The translations under genes were made by a program, and so were the position numbers. From positions 2,976,001 through 3,040,000 of the forward strand of contig NZ_CP095043.1 in the NCBI RefSeq assembly GCF_022919175.1: a stretch of DNA of 64,000 nt, read 5' to 3'. Positions within the stretch are counted from its first letter, which is position 1. Each line of letters opens with the position of its first letter. Shown here piece after piece: positions 7,961 to 16,130 of this stretch. The notes under the pieces are model-generated. The model searched no databases. It had not been told where the DNA came from and worked only from the letters and a program-made list of their open reading frames with translations. Origin of the DNA: Leucobacter rhizosphaerae (GTDB taxonomy: Bacteria; Actinomycetota; Actinomycetes; Actinomycetales; Microbacteriaceae).

Positions 7961-9652
7961 CTAACGCTGGGTGCGGGCGGTGAGGCCGAGTCCGGCGAGG
8001 CCGACCACCGCGACGATGAGGGAGAGTGCAGACGAGGCGTTGTAGGCGCCCGCCTGCTGCAGATTGAAGATGACGACGCCGAGGGTCTGCGATCCTGGGG
8101 AGAGCAGCAGTACGGAGAGGGTGAGCTCGCGCACGGCGGTCAGCCCGACGAGGATCGCACCGGAGATCGCCGCGGGAACCGCCATCCGGCACGAGATGTC
8201 CCACAGCGCTCGCAGCCGAGAGGCGCCCGACACCCGCGCGGCCTCTTCGGCGGTGGTCGGGGTCGCGGAGAGCGGCGCGTGCACTGACTGTACGACCAGC
8301 GCGAGGAACGACGTGAGGTACGCGCACAGGATGATCCAGGGCGTGTTGTACAGGCCGATACGCGGGGCGATCACGAGCCACGCGACGGCGATGACGAGGC
8401 CCGGGATGGCCTGGGGCAGCAGCGACAGGCTGAGCAGGGCCGCGTTGCCACGAGCGCGGGTGCGCGTCACGAAGGTGCCGATCCCGAGCCCGAGCACACC
8501 GCAGCCGAGCGCCGCGAGCGTCGCCAGCATCAGCGAGTTGCCGATGCCCTGGAGGGTGCCGGATGCCGACAGCGCGCGCTCGAAGCTGGCGAGCGTCACG
8601 GTCTCCGGAGTGAATGGCACCCCGGGGGCCGGCAGCAGCGATTGGATCGCGAGCGTGATGAGCGGGAGCACCGTGACGGCCAGGACGGCGAGTGCGGTGA
8701 CGACGGCCGCGGGGATGCGGGCACGCCCGAGCGGCAGCAGCGCGGGGGGCCCGGCCTGCGCGTCGAGCTCCACGCGGGTCCGGGCGCGGAGCAGGTCCAC
8801 GACCACCCCGACGAGCGCGATTGCGAGCAGCACGAATCCGATGGCGGCGACCACCGCGAGTGGGTCCTCGACCGTGCCCGACTGCAGGTAGCGATAGACC
8901 AGCGTCGACAGTGTGACGTAGCGCTCGGGGAGTCCGATGATGGACGGGATCCCGAAGTCGGCGAGGTTCGACACCGCGATGAGGGTGAACGAGGAGAGCA
9001 TGGCGGGCCGCAGTAGCGGTGTGGTGACCTCCCAGAGCGCGCGCGGAGCGGAGGACCCGGCGATGCGCGCCGCCTGCTCGAGGTCGGCGGGCACGCGCCG
9101 CAGCGCGGCTGTCACGATCATCATGGCGATGGGATAGCTGTGCAGCGTGAGCAGGAAGACGACGCCGTCGCCGCCGTAGAGATTCCACAGCGGACCGCCG
9201 AAGCGGGTCGCCCAGAAGGTGTTGACGGCCGAGGACGGTCCGAGGAGGCTCAGCCACGCGATCGCCCCCACGAAAGGCGGCATGAGCATGGGGCTGAGCG
9301 CCAGCAGCCGCAGTGCGCGGCGACCGGGCAGATCGGTGCGCTCGAGGAGCAGCGCCAGGGCGGTGCCGACGACGACCGCGAGCGCACCCGACACGCTTGC
9401 GGAGACGAGCGAGTTGCCGGTGGCGGTGAGCACATCGGGATCACCGAGCGCCGTCCATCCGCCGCCACTGATTGCGAGCACAACGATGGCGATGATCGGC
9501 ACCAGGATCAGTGCGGCGACCGCGCACCACAGGGCGAGGCGCGCGGCGGAGAAGCCGTCGAGGGTGCGGGCGCCGGAGCGCGGCCCGCGGGCCCGATCGA
9601 GGTCGACCGGACCCGCGGAGCTGCGCTCCAGAGTGCTACTGGAAGAGGGCAT
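7961..9652 (-). CDS. ABC transporter permease, fused two-domain FbpB/AfuB type
   Basis: 563-residue integral membrane protein with two homologous permease halves (about 12 hydrophobic segments), the fused arrangement typical of ferric-iron, thiamine, phosphonate and hexose-phosphate importers. Each half has an EAA-type loop with Ala-Gly pattern, for example LEQAARIAGSSAPRALW in the first and AEEAARVSGASRLRALW in the second, which contact the ATPase. The ATG at 9652 overlaps the end of the binding-protein gene by 17 bases, which indicates translational coupling. It supplies the channel of the importer. Confidence 0.9.
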   Translation of the reverse strand: MPSSSSTLERSSAGPVDLDRARGPRSGARTLDGFSAARLALWCAVAALILVPIIAIVVLAISGGGWTALGDPDVLTATGNSLVSASVSGALAVVVGTALALLLERTDLPGRRALRLLALSPMLMPPFVGAIAWLSLLGPSSAVNTFWATRFGGPLWNLYGGDGVVFLLTLHSYPIAMMIVTAALRRVPADLEQAARIAGSSAPRALWEVTTPLLRPAMLSSFTLIAVSNLADFGIPSIIGLPERYVTLSTLVYRYLQSGTVEDPLAVVAAIGFVLLAIALVGVVVDLLRARTRVELDAQAGPPALLPLGRARIPAAVVTALAVLAVTVLPLITLAIQSLLPAPGVPFTPETVTLASFERALSASGTLQGIGNSLMLATLAALGCGVLGLGIGTFVTRTRARGNAALLSLSLLPQAIPGLVIAVAWLVIAPRIGLYNTPWIILCAYLTSFLALVVQSVHAPLSATPTTAEEAARVSGASRLRALWDISCRMAVPAAISGAILVGLTAVRELTLSVLLLSPGSQTLGVVIFNLQQAGAYNASSALSLIVAVVGLAGLGLTARTQR

Positions 9653-10664
9653 TGAAGGTCTCGACGGCGTCGGCCTGCGAGGCGCGGATGGTCTCGAGGT
9701 CGGGGTTCAGGAAGTCGATGTCGGCGATGGCAGGTGCGCCCTCGGGGCTGTCGACGTCGGACCGGATCGGCAGGTACGACTGCGACGCGGCGATCTCCTG
9801 GCCCTCCTGGCTGATGAGGAAGTCGACGAAGAGCTTTGACGCCTCGGCCTCGTCCGTGTTCGCGAAGATGCCGACCGGCTGCGAGACGAAGGGCACGCCC
9901 TCGCTCGGGTAGATCGCCTCGATCGGCGAACCCGCGGCGGCGAGGTCGCGCACCAGCGAGTCGACGACGATCCCGACCGGGCTGCTGCCGTCGGCGACGG
10001 CCTGCGAGACGGGGCCGTTGCTCTCGGCGATCAGCGGCTGGTTGGCGGCGAGGCCCTCGAGCCAGGTCGTGCCGAGCGAGGCGTCATCGAGCCAGACTGC
10101 GGCGTTGTAGGCCGCGGCGCCGGAGACGTCCGGATTCGGCATGGCGATCTTGCCCGCGTACTGCGCGTCCGTGAGATCCTGCCACGACGTGGGTGCATCG
10201 GTGATGACGTTGGTGTTCACCGCGATGACGGTGGGGATGAGGCGTGTGCCGACGTAGAAGTGCTCGGGGTCGATGAGATCCTGCTGGATCGCTTCGGCCT
10301 CGGGAGATGCGTACTCAAGGAGCAGGTCGCGCTCGGCGTAGTCCTCGAAGGTGCCGGCGTCCGCCGCGAGCAGCAGGTCGGCGCCGATGTCGCCGGCCTT
10401 CTCCTCGGTCGCGATTCGCGCGGTGAGGTCGCCGGTGCCGGCGCGGAACACGTCGACGGTGATTGCGGGGTGGTGCGCGTTGAATGCGGCGATGACCGCG
10501 TCGATCTTCTCCTGCGGCTCCGACGTGTAGAGCGTGATGGTGGAGGCCTCGGCGGTGTCGGCCGCGTCGGATCCCGCGGCGTCGGCCGAGGTGGCGCAGC
10601 CGGTGAGTGCGAGGGCCGAGAGGGCGAAGGCGGCGATGACGCCGGTGGTGCGGTTACGAGACAT
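9636..10664 (-). CDS. ABC transporter substrate-binding lipoprotein (FbpA/AfuA superfamily)
   Basis: 342-residue extracytoplasmic binding protein. A signal peptide ends in the lipobox LTGC (Cys23), so it is a membrane-anchored lipoprotein. The body starts TITLYTSEPQEKIDAVIAAF, the usual opening of the ferric-binding superfamily. The adjacent Tyr-Tyr pair that binds Fe3+ in FbpA is not visible, so an iron role is doubtful; relatives bind hexose phosphates (AfuA), phosphonates (PhnS) or thiamine. Flanking phosphatases and an RpiR regulator favour a phosphorylated organic ligand (inference). It overlaps the metallophosphoesterase gene by 11 bases and the permease gene by 17. Confidence 0.85.
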   Translation of the reverse strand: MSRNRTTGVIAAFALSALALTGCATSADAAGSDAADTAEASTITLYTSEPQEKIDAVIAAFNAHHPAITVDVFRAGTGDLTARIATEEKAGDIGADLLLAADAGTFEDYAERDLLLEYASPEAEAIQQDLIDPEHFYVGTRLIPTVIAVNTNVITDAPTSWQDLTDAQYAGKIAMPNPDVSGAAAYNAAVWLDDASLGTTWLEGLAANQPLIAESNGPVSQAVADGSSPVGIVVDSLVRDLAAAGSPIEAIYPSEGVPFVSQPVGIFANTDEAEASKLFVDFLISQEGQEIAASQSYLPIRSDVDSPEGAPAIADIDFLNPDLETIRASQADAVETFNALFQ

Positions 10665-11469
10665 GAGTCACTTTCTGTGCGGTGCTGCTGATGGGTTGTG
10701 TGAAGAGAGGCTCGGGGGAGTGCAGGGCGATGGTCGACGCGCTGACACCTGCGCTCGTGAACTGCACGAGCGAGAACATGGGGGAATCGTGACCGGCGAC
10801 CGCGTCCGGGCCCGCGTCCATCACCTGGTGGTAGGCGAGCGACGGACCGACGAACACGGGGATGCCCTGAACGGAGGCAGAGAGGCTGTGGTGGTAGTGC
10901 CCGGCGAGGATCGCGCGCACGTCGGTGCCGGCGAGGACGTCGAGCAGCGCGTCGGCGTTCGCGAGGCCCTGGCGTCGCAGCGTGGGGAGCGGGGACGCGA
11001 TCGGGGCGTGGTGCAGTGCGACGATGGTGCCGGCCTGCGCGGGAATCGCGAGCTCGTCCGCGAGCCACTCGAGTTGCGCCGCGTCGACGGTGCGACGGTG
11101 AGAGTCGAGTCTGATGACGCGGGTGCCGTCGACGTGATGGGCGCCGAAGTGGCCGGACGCGTGACTGGGCAGGGTGCGGGCCGCGATGGGATCGTCGTGG
11201 TTGCCCAGAACGGTGAGCACGGGCACCCCGAGCCGCTCCTCCAGCCGGCGGCACGCCGCACCCACCGCCGCGTAGGCGCCTGTGTGCCCGCGTTCGATGA
11301 GGTCGCCCGTGATCACGACCGCTTCCGGCGTGATGCCTGCCGCGCTCGCGTAGTCGCCCACGCGCTCGATGCGCCCCACTCCGTCGACCGCGTCGTACAG
11401 GAGGCCGGAGTCGGTCGCGTGCACGTCGCTCAGGTGCAGCACCGTGAAGCGGCCCGTATCCCGGCTCAC
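10654..11469 (-). CDS. Metallophosphoesterase (Icc/GpdQ-like cyclic or diester phosphodiesterase)
   Basis: 271-residue calcineurin-like phosphoesterase. All metal-site motifs are present: D15-x-H17 in SDVHA, GDLIERG, GNHDD and GHYHH. The length and order match the Icc/CpdA/GpdQ group, which hydrolyses cyclic nucleotides or glycerophosphodiesters. No signal peptide is visible, so it should act in the cytoplasm on imported or internal phosphodiesters. Its ATG overlaps the tyrosine phosphatase stop by four bases and its end overlaps the binding-protein start, placing it firmly in the transporter operon. The natural substrate is not known. Confidence 0.88.
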   Translation of the reverse strand: MSRDTGRFTVLHLSDVHATDSGLLYDAVDGVGRIERVGDYASAAGITPEAVVITGDLIERGHTGAYAAVGAACRRLEERLGVPVLTVLGNHDDPIAARTLPSHASGHFGAHHVDGTRVIRLDSHRRTVDAAQLEWLADELAIPAQAGTIVALHHAPIASPLPTLRRQGLANADALLDVLAGTDVRAILAGHYHHSLSASVQGIPVFVGPSLAYHQVMDAGPDAVAGHDSPMFSLVQFTSAGVSASTIALHSPEPLFTQPISSTAQKVTHVS

Positions 11470-12215
11470 GCGACGGGCTCCGCGGCCAGTGCTGCGGGGC
11501 AGGCGGCTCGGGATCCCGCCGCGCGCTGCTGCAGCGCCGTGAGATGGTGCGACTCGGCGCCGTGCGCGAGGAGGTACGACGCGACGCCCCCGAACGAATC
11601 GATCAGGTCGAGCGCCGACTCCAGCGCTTCGGCCGGGCTGTCGAGGTGCAGGCGCTCGGCCGCGGCGCGCTCCGCCGCGGACAGGGCGAGGGCGTCGAGC
11701 TGCGCGGCGGCGATCGCCGAGCGGACCGGCCGCACGGTCTCGCCCGACCTCGCGTAGTCGGCGACGACCGCCGTCCGGTCGTCGCCCGCGGCCAGACGCG
11801 CGAGGGCGATGACGAGCCCGGTGCGGTCCTTGCCCGCCGTGCAGTGCACGAGAGCGACGCCGGGATGTTCGGCGATCGCCACGACCGCGGCGGTGAGTCG
11901 CGCCGCACGCTCGGTCACGAGCCCGGCGTAGATCGTCTCGAGCGATCCCGAGCTCGGCGGCGCCTGCCCGTAGAGCGGTGCGGAGCGCACGGGAATGCCG
12001 TGGGAGCGCGGCCCGTGCTCGTCGGGCTCGCGCAGATCGATCACGAGGCCGACACCCAGATCACGGAGCAGCCGTTCACCATCGGGGGTGAGCGTGTCGA
12101 GTGCCGCGGACCGCACGACCCAGGGTCGAGCCGCGGAGCCGACGCCTCGGGTGTTGTAGCTGTCGTCGAGCGAGATGACGTGCACTGCGGAGAGCTCCTG
12201 TCGATTGCCGCCCAT
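11466..12215 (-). CDS. Tyrosine-protein phosphatase-like (PtpB/LipA type, Y_phosphatase3)
   Basis: 249-residue dual-specificity type phosphatase. The P-loop HCTAGKDRTG carries the nucleophilic Cys and the phosphate-binding Arg; the Lys in this loop resembles PtpB and PTEN-like enzymes, some of which also act on phosphoinositides. RSAALDTLTPDG and DLREPDE match the family's N-terminal segments. First gene of the importer operon. The start is uncertain: the ATG at 12215 has no ribosome site, while the GTG at 12185 follows AGGAG at nine bases; both leave the domain intact. It overlaps the next gene by four bases. Confidence 0.85.
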   Translation of the reverse strand: MGGNRQELSAVHVISLDDSYNTRGVGSAARPWVVRSAALDTLTPDGERLLRDLGVGLVIDLREPDEHGPRSHGIPVRSAPLYGQAPPSSGSLETIYAGLVTERAARLTAAVVAIAEHPGVALVHCTAGKDRTGLVIALARLAAGDDRTAVVADYARSGETVRPVRSAIAAAQLDALALSAAERAAAERLHLDSPAEALESALDLIDSFGGVASYLLAHGAESHHLTALQQRAAGSRAACPAALAAEPVA

Positions 12216-12340
12216 TACATCGAGCGTGAAATGCGGTTACAAGAGCAGCATCTCGGGACCGGGTGTCGGGTTCGTGAACGGCGAGGGGATCGCGGGTGAC
12301 GGTCGGGATAACCTCGCGAGATCTCCCGATCAGAGGTGGT

Positions 12341-13224
12341 TTATGCGGTCGGTTCGGCGAGTGCGTCGGCCACGACTTCTCGCATCTCGAGCGTGTCGGC
12401 GGGCTCGGTGCGCCGCGCGACCTCGGTGACGAGCGCCTGCAGGAGCACGGAGTGACCGAGCCGGCTGAAGAAGGGATCCACCGTGTGCTCGGTGCCGATG
12501 GCGCCGGTGCAGAGCGCGATGTCGGCGAGGTCCGCGAGGGGGATCGCGCGTAGCTCCCCACCGTGATGACCCGGGCGCCGCGTCGTGCGGCCGCGCGAAC
12601 GGTGGCGAGAGTGTGCGCGTTCGCTCCCGAGTGGCTCAGAGCCAGGCAGACGTCGTCACCGGTCACGCTGTGCGCGGCGAACTGCTGGGCGAGGATATCG
12701 AGCGGAGCCTCGACGGGTCTGCCCACGGTCGAGAACCGCATCGCCGCGTCTTGGAGCGGGGGAGCCGAGAATCCGTTGGCGGTGCACACCACACGACGCG
12801 CGCCGGCGAGGGCGCCCGCGGCGCGCGTGAGCGCGTCGCGGTCGACGGTCTGCCGGCCGACGAGCAGCGCGACCCGGGCGCTCTCGAACACCCGGTCGAC
12901 GATGTCGCCCGCGGAACCCTCGTGCGGCGCGGTCGGCGCGGGCTCACGGGCGAGCTCGAGGCGGACGTGCTGGAAGCCGCGGAATCCGAGCCGCTGGCAG
13001 GCCCGGATCACCGTCGCCGTCGAGGTGCCCGCGGCGGCGGCGAGATCCTGGGTCGACCACTGCGGCACCTCGTCGGCGCGCTCCAGCATTACGCGGGCGA
13101 CGGCTCCCTCGCTGGGCCCGAGGCCGCCGGCGAGCGCGCGGATCACGGCGAGAGCGGACCCCGAGGGGATCGAGGCCGACGCGGTGGAGAGATCGGGGCG
13201 GGCGTCGAGGTCCGGTGCGGGCAT
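12341..13224 (-). pseudogene. MurR/RpiR family transcriptional regulator, frameshifted in this sequence
   Basis: RpiR-type regulator: an N-terminal helix-turn-helix (residues about 30-100, with STQDLAAAAGTSTATVIRAC) and a SIS domain that binds phosphorylated sugars. The ATG at 13224 lies six bases after TATCGT, a leaderless start. The frame is normal through ARVITVGSYARSP, then loses homology at a five-base run (12538-12542). Adding one base restores LADLADIALCTG, then GTEHTVDPFFSRLGH, and a TAA stop at 12341-12343, giving a typical 294-residue protein. As written, the frame continues to 12076 with nonsense residues. Either a real one-base deletion or a sequencing error. It probably controls the downstream phosphatase/transporter operon. 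Confidence 0.8.
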
Positions 13225-13331
13225 GCGAACACGATAGGCGGGATCGGTGAACGCGAGGTGGCCGGTCCGTGGCGAATCGGTGGGGGACGCGGGTGCTCGC
13301 CCGATCCGCGTGCCCCACAGAGTCGCTGCGT

Positions 13332-13349
13332 GTCACGCCTGCGGCGAAC
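13332..13349. promoter_or_regulatory. Candidate ClgR-type operator upstream of clpC
   Basis: CGCC-TGC-GGCG followed by AAC at 13336-13349 resembles the CGCY-NAN-RGCG-WWS pattern described for ClgR boxes before actinobacterial clp genes, with a mismatch at the central A. It lies about 90 bases before the clpC start. Pattern match by eye only. Confidence 0.35.
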
Positions 13350-13435
13350 ACGGCCCCGCGATCCGGGATCACCCCGTAGCCTTGCTTCATCGGCGGTATC
13401 CCACCGTGCAACGGGAACCGCAGGGAGGTAGAGAG

Positions 13436-15961
13436 ATGTTCGAGAGATTCACCGACCGTGCTCGTCGCGTCGTCGTCCTCGCCCAAGAAGAGGCGAAGAT
13501 GCTCAATCACAACTACATCGGGACCGAGCACATTCTGCTCGGCCTCATCCACGAGGGTGAGGGTGTGGCGGCCAAGGCGCTCGAGCAGCTCGAGATCTCG
13601 CTCGACGCCGTGCGCGCGCAGGTGACCGACATCATCGGCACCGGGCAGCAGCCGCCGGCCGGTCACATCCCGTTCACCCCGCGCGCCAAGAAGGTGCTCG
13701 AGCTCAGCCTCCGCGAGGCCCTGCAGCTCGGCCACAACTACATCGGCACCGAGCACATCCTGCTCGGCCTCATCCGCGAGGGCGAGGGTGTCGCGGCGCA
13801 GGTGCTCGTGAAGCTCGGCGCCGATCTCAACCGCGTGCGTCAGACCGTGATCCAGCTCCTCTCCGGCTACCAGGCCGGCAAGGAGAGCGCGACCGTCGGC
13901 GCCCCGGAGACGGGCGGCGAGGCCAAGGGATCGCAGGTGCTCGACCAGTTCGGCCGCAACCTGACCCAGGCCGCGCGCGAGGGCAAGCTCGATCCCGTCA
14001 TCGGGCGCGAGAAAGAGGTCGAGCGGGTCATGCAGATCCTCTCGCGTCGCACGAAGAACAACCCCGTGCTGATCGGCGAGCCCGGCGTCGGCAAGACCGC
14101 CGTCGTCGAGGGTCTCGCGCAGGCAATCATCAAGAACGAGGTGCCGGAGACGCTGAAGGACAAGCAGGTGTACGTGCTCGACCTCGGCTCCATGATCGCC
14201 GGCAGCCGCTACCGCGGCGACTTCGAGGAGCGCCTGAAGAAGGTCACCAAGGAGATCCGCAACCGCGGCGACATCATCATCTTCATCGATGAGATCCACA
14301 CGCTCGTGGGCGCCGGTGCGGCCGAGGGCGCCATCGACGCGGCGAACATCCTGAAGCCGATGCTCGCCCGCGGCGAGCTGCAGACGATCGGCGCCACGAC
14401 GCTCGACGAGTACCGCAAGCACTTCGAGAAGGACGCCGCGCTCGAGCGCCGGTTCCAGTCGATCCAGGTCGCCGAGCCGTCGCTGCCGCACTCCATCAAC
14501 ATCCTGAAGGGGCTGCGCGACCGCTACGAGGCGCACCACAAGGTGTCGATCACCGACGGTGCGATCGTCGCCGCGGTGAACCTCGCGGATCGCTACGTGC
14601 AAGATCGTTTCCTCCCGGACAAGGCGATCGACCTGATCGACGAGGCCGGCGCGCGGCTCCGGCTCTCGATCCTGTCGAGCCCGCCCGAGCTGCGCGAGTT
14701 CGACGAGAAGATCGCCGTCGTCCGCGCCGACAAGGAGCAGGCGATCGAGCAGCAGGACTTCGAGGCGGCCGCGAACAAGCGCGACGAGGAGAAGAAGCTC
14801 ATCGCCGAACGGCTGCGGCTCGAGAAGCAGTGGCGCGCGGGTGACGTCACCACGAACGCCGAGGTCGACGAGGGTCTGATCGCCGAGGTGCTCGCGCAGG
14901 CCACCGGGATCCCCGTCTTCAAGCTCACCGAAGAGGAGACCAGCCGTCTCCGGTTCATGGAGGAGGCGCTGCACCAGCGCGTCATCGGTCAGAACGAAGC
15001 CATCTCGGCGCTCGCGAAGACCATCCGTCGCCAGCGCGCCGGCCTCAAGGACCCGAAGCGTCCGTCGGGCTCGTTCATCTTCGCCGGCCCCACGGGCGTC
15101 GGCAAGACCGAGCTCGCCAAGGCGCTCGCCGAGTTCCTGTTCGACGACGAGGGTGCCCTGATCTCCCTCGACATGTCGGAGTACGGCGAGAAGCACACGG
15201 TGTCGCGACTCTTCGGCGCCCCTCCCGGGTTCGTCGGATTCGAGGAGGGCGGTCAGCTCACCGAGAAGGTGCGCCGCAAGCCGTTCTCCGTGGTGCTGTT
15301 CGACGAGATCGAGAAGGCCCACCCGGACATCTTCAACTCGCTGCTGCAGATCCTCGAAGAGGGGCGTCTCACCGACGGCCAGGGCCGCGTGGTCGACTTC
15401 AAGAACACCGTCATCATCATGACGACCAACCTCGGCTCCGCGTCCATCGCGGGCGGCCCGGTCGGGTTCCAGATCGAGGGCGACAGCCAGATCGGCTACG
15501 ACATGATGAAGGGCAAGGTGACGGAGGAGCTCAAGAAGCACTTCAAGCCCGAGTTCCTGAACCGTGTCGATGACACGATCGTGTTCCCGCAGCTGTCGAA
15601 GCCGGAACTGCTCCAGATCGTCGATCTCTTCGTGAAGCAGCTCAAGGATCGTCTGCTCGACCGCGACATGCACATCGAGGTCTCGCCCGCGGCCCGCGAG
15701 CGGCTCTCCGAGATCGGGTACGACCCGACGCTGGGGGCGCGGCCGCTGCGTCGCGCGATCCAGCGCGAGATCGAGGATCGCCTCTCCGAGCGGATCCTGG
15801 GTGCCGAACTGCTGGCCGGCGACCTCGTGAAGGTCGACTTCGCCGACGGCGAGTTCACCTTCGAGACGAACCGCGACGCCGAGAAGGCGCACGGCGAGAC
15901 CTCGGCGTCGGCCGCGGCCGCGGTCGCCTCGACGGCGGCAACGCCGGGCAACGCCGAGTAG
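13436..15961 (+). CDS. clpC: ATP-dependent Clp protease ATP-binding subunit ClpC
   Basis: 841-residue AAA+ unfoldase that feeds substrates to ClpP in the cytoplasm. The N-terminus [20 protein letters not shown] and two Clp-N repeats ([10 protein letters not shown] occurs twice) are diagnostic. The first ATPase module has Walker A GEPGVGKT near residue 216 and Walker [11 protein letters not shown]; a UVR-type middle region lies around 430-470; the second module has GPTGVGKT near 551 and a GARPLRRAI sensor-2 region. The C-terminus is Ala-rich. The ATG at 13436 follows GGGAGG. It ends at a strong terminator. Normal length and no defects; an essential-type housekeeping gene in many actinobacteria. 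Confidence 0.97.
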   Translation: MFERFTDRARRVVVLAQEEAKMLNHNYIGTEHILLGLIHEGEGVAAKALEQLEISLDAVRAQVTDIIGTGQQPPAGHIPFTPRAKKVLELSLREALQLGHNYIGTEHILLGLIREGEGVAAQVLVKLGADLNRVRQTVIQLLSGYQAGKESATVGAPETGGEAKGSQVLDQFGRNLTQAAREGKLDPVIGREKEVERVMQILSRRTKNNPVLIGEPGVGKTAVVEGLAQAIIKNEVPETLKDKQVYVLDLGSMIAGSRYRGDFEERLKKVTKEIRNRGDIIIFIDEIHTLVGAGAAEGAIDAANILKPMLARGELQTIGATTLDEYRKHFEKDAALERRFQSIQVAEPSLPHSINILKGLRDRYEAHHKVSITDGAIVAAVNLADRYVQDRFLPDKAIDLIDEAGARLRLSILSSPPELREFDEKIAVVRADKEQAIEQQDFEAAANKRDEEKKLIAERLRLEKQWRAGDVTTNAEVDEGLIAEVLAQATGIPVFKLTEEETSRLRFMEEALHQRVIGQNEAISALAKTIRRQRAGLKDPKRPSGSFIFAGPTGVGKTELAKALAEFLFDDEGALISLDMSEYGEKHTVSRLFGAPPGFVGFEEGGQLTEKVRRKPFSVVLFDEIEKAHPDIFNSLLQILEEGRLTDGQGRVVDFKNTVIIMTTNLGSASIAGGPVGFQIEGDSQIGYDMMKGKVTEELKKHFKPEFLNRVDDTIVFPQLSKPELLQIVDLFVKQLKDRLLDRDMHIEVSPAARERLSEIGYDPTLGARPLRRAIQREIEDRLSERILGAELLAGDLVKVDFADGEFTFETNRDAEKAHGETSASAAAAVASTAATPGNAE

Positions 15962-15976
15962 GACACCGCTCGACGG

Positions 15977-16009
15977 ACGGGCCCATCGCTTCGGCGGTGG
16001 GCCCGTTTT
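15977..16009 (+). terminator. Rho-independent terminator of clpC
   Basis: Nine-base arms ACGGGCCCA (15977-15985) and TGGGCCCGT (15998-16006) with a 12-base loop, followed by TTTT. It starts 15 bases after the clpC stop. Confidence 0.9.
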
Positions 16010-16096
16010 GATATACTCGGAGATCTGCCCGCGGACGATCGTGGGGTGGTCCGTCCGGCCGGAGCCCTGCTCCCGCTGTCGATCCGAGGCTTGAAA

Positions 16097-16123
16097 CCTT
16101 CAGCATTATCCAATGCCTGAAGG
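16097..16123. promoter_or_regulatory. Imperfect inverted repeat over the ribosome site of the DHA2 transporter
   Basis: CCTTCAGCATT and AATGCCTGAAGG flank ATCC; one extra base breaks the symmetry. The right arm runs into the AAGGAGG ribosome site at 16120-16126. It could be an operator or an RNA hairpin hiding the ribosome site. Confidence 0.5.
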
Positions 16124-16130
16124 AGGCACC

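Noticed and set aside
7953-9257. Continuous open frame joining permease DNA to the ABC ATPase, suggesting a fusion
   Set aside because: The upstream part is an out-of-frame reading of the real permease gene; the ATPase has a normal N-terminus at 7952 with a ribosome site.
9636-10664. Ferric iron import role for the Fbp-type binding protein
   Set aside because: The Tyr pair expected for Fe3+ is not visible and the operon is full of phosphatases rather than siderophore or iron genes; kept only as an alternative.
12944-15892. 982-codon open frame on the - strand opposite clpC
   Set aside because: Composition is the complement of clpC codons (LEHL, DLEV repeats); ClpC on the + strand is beyond doubt.
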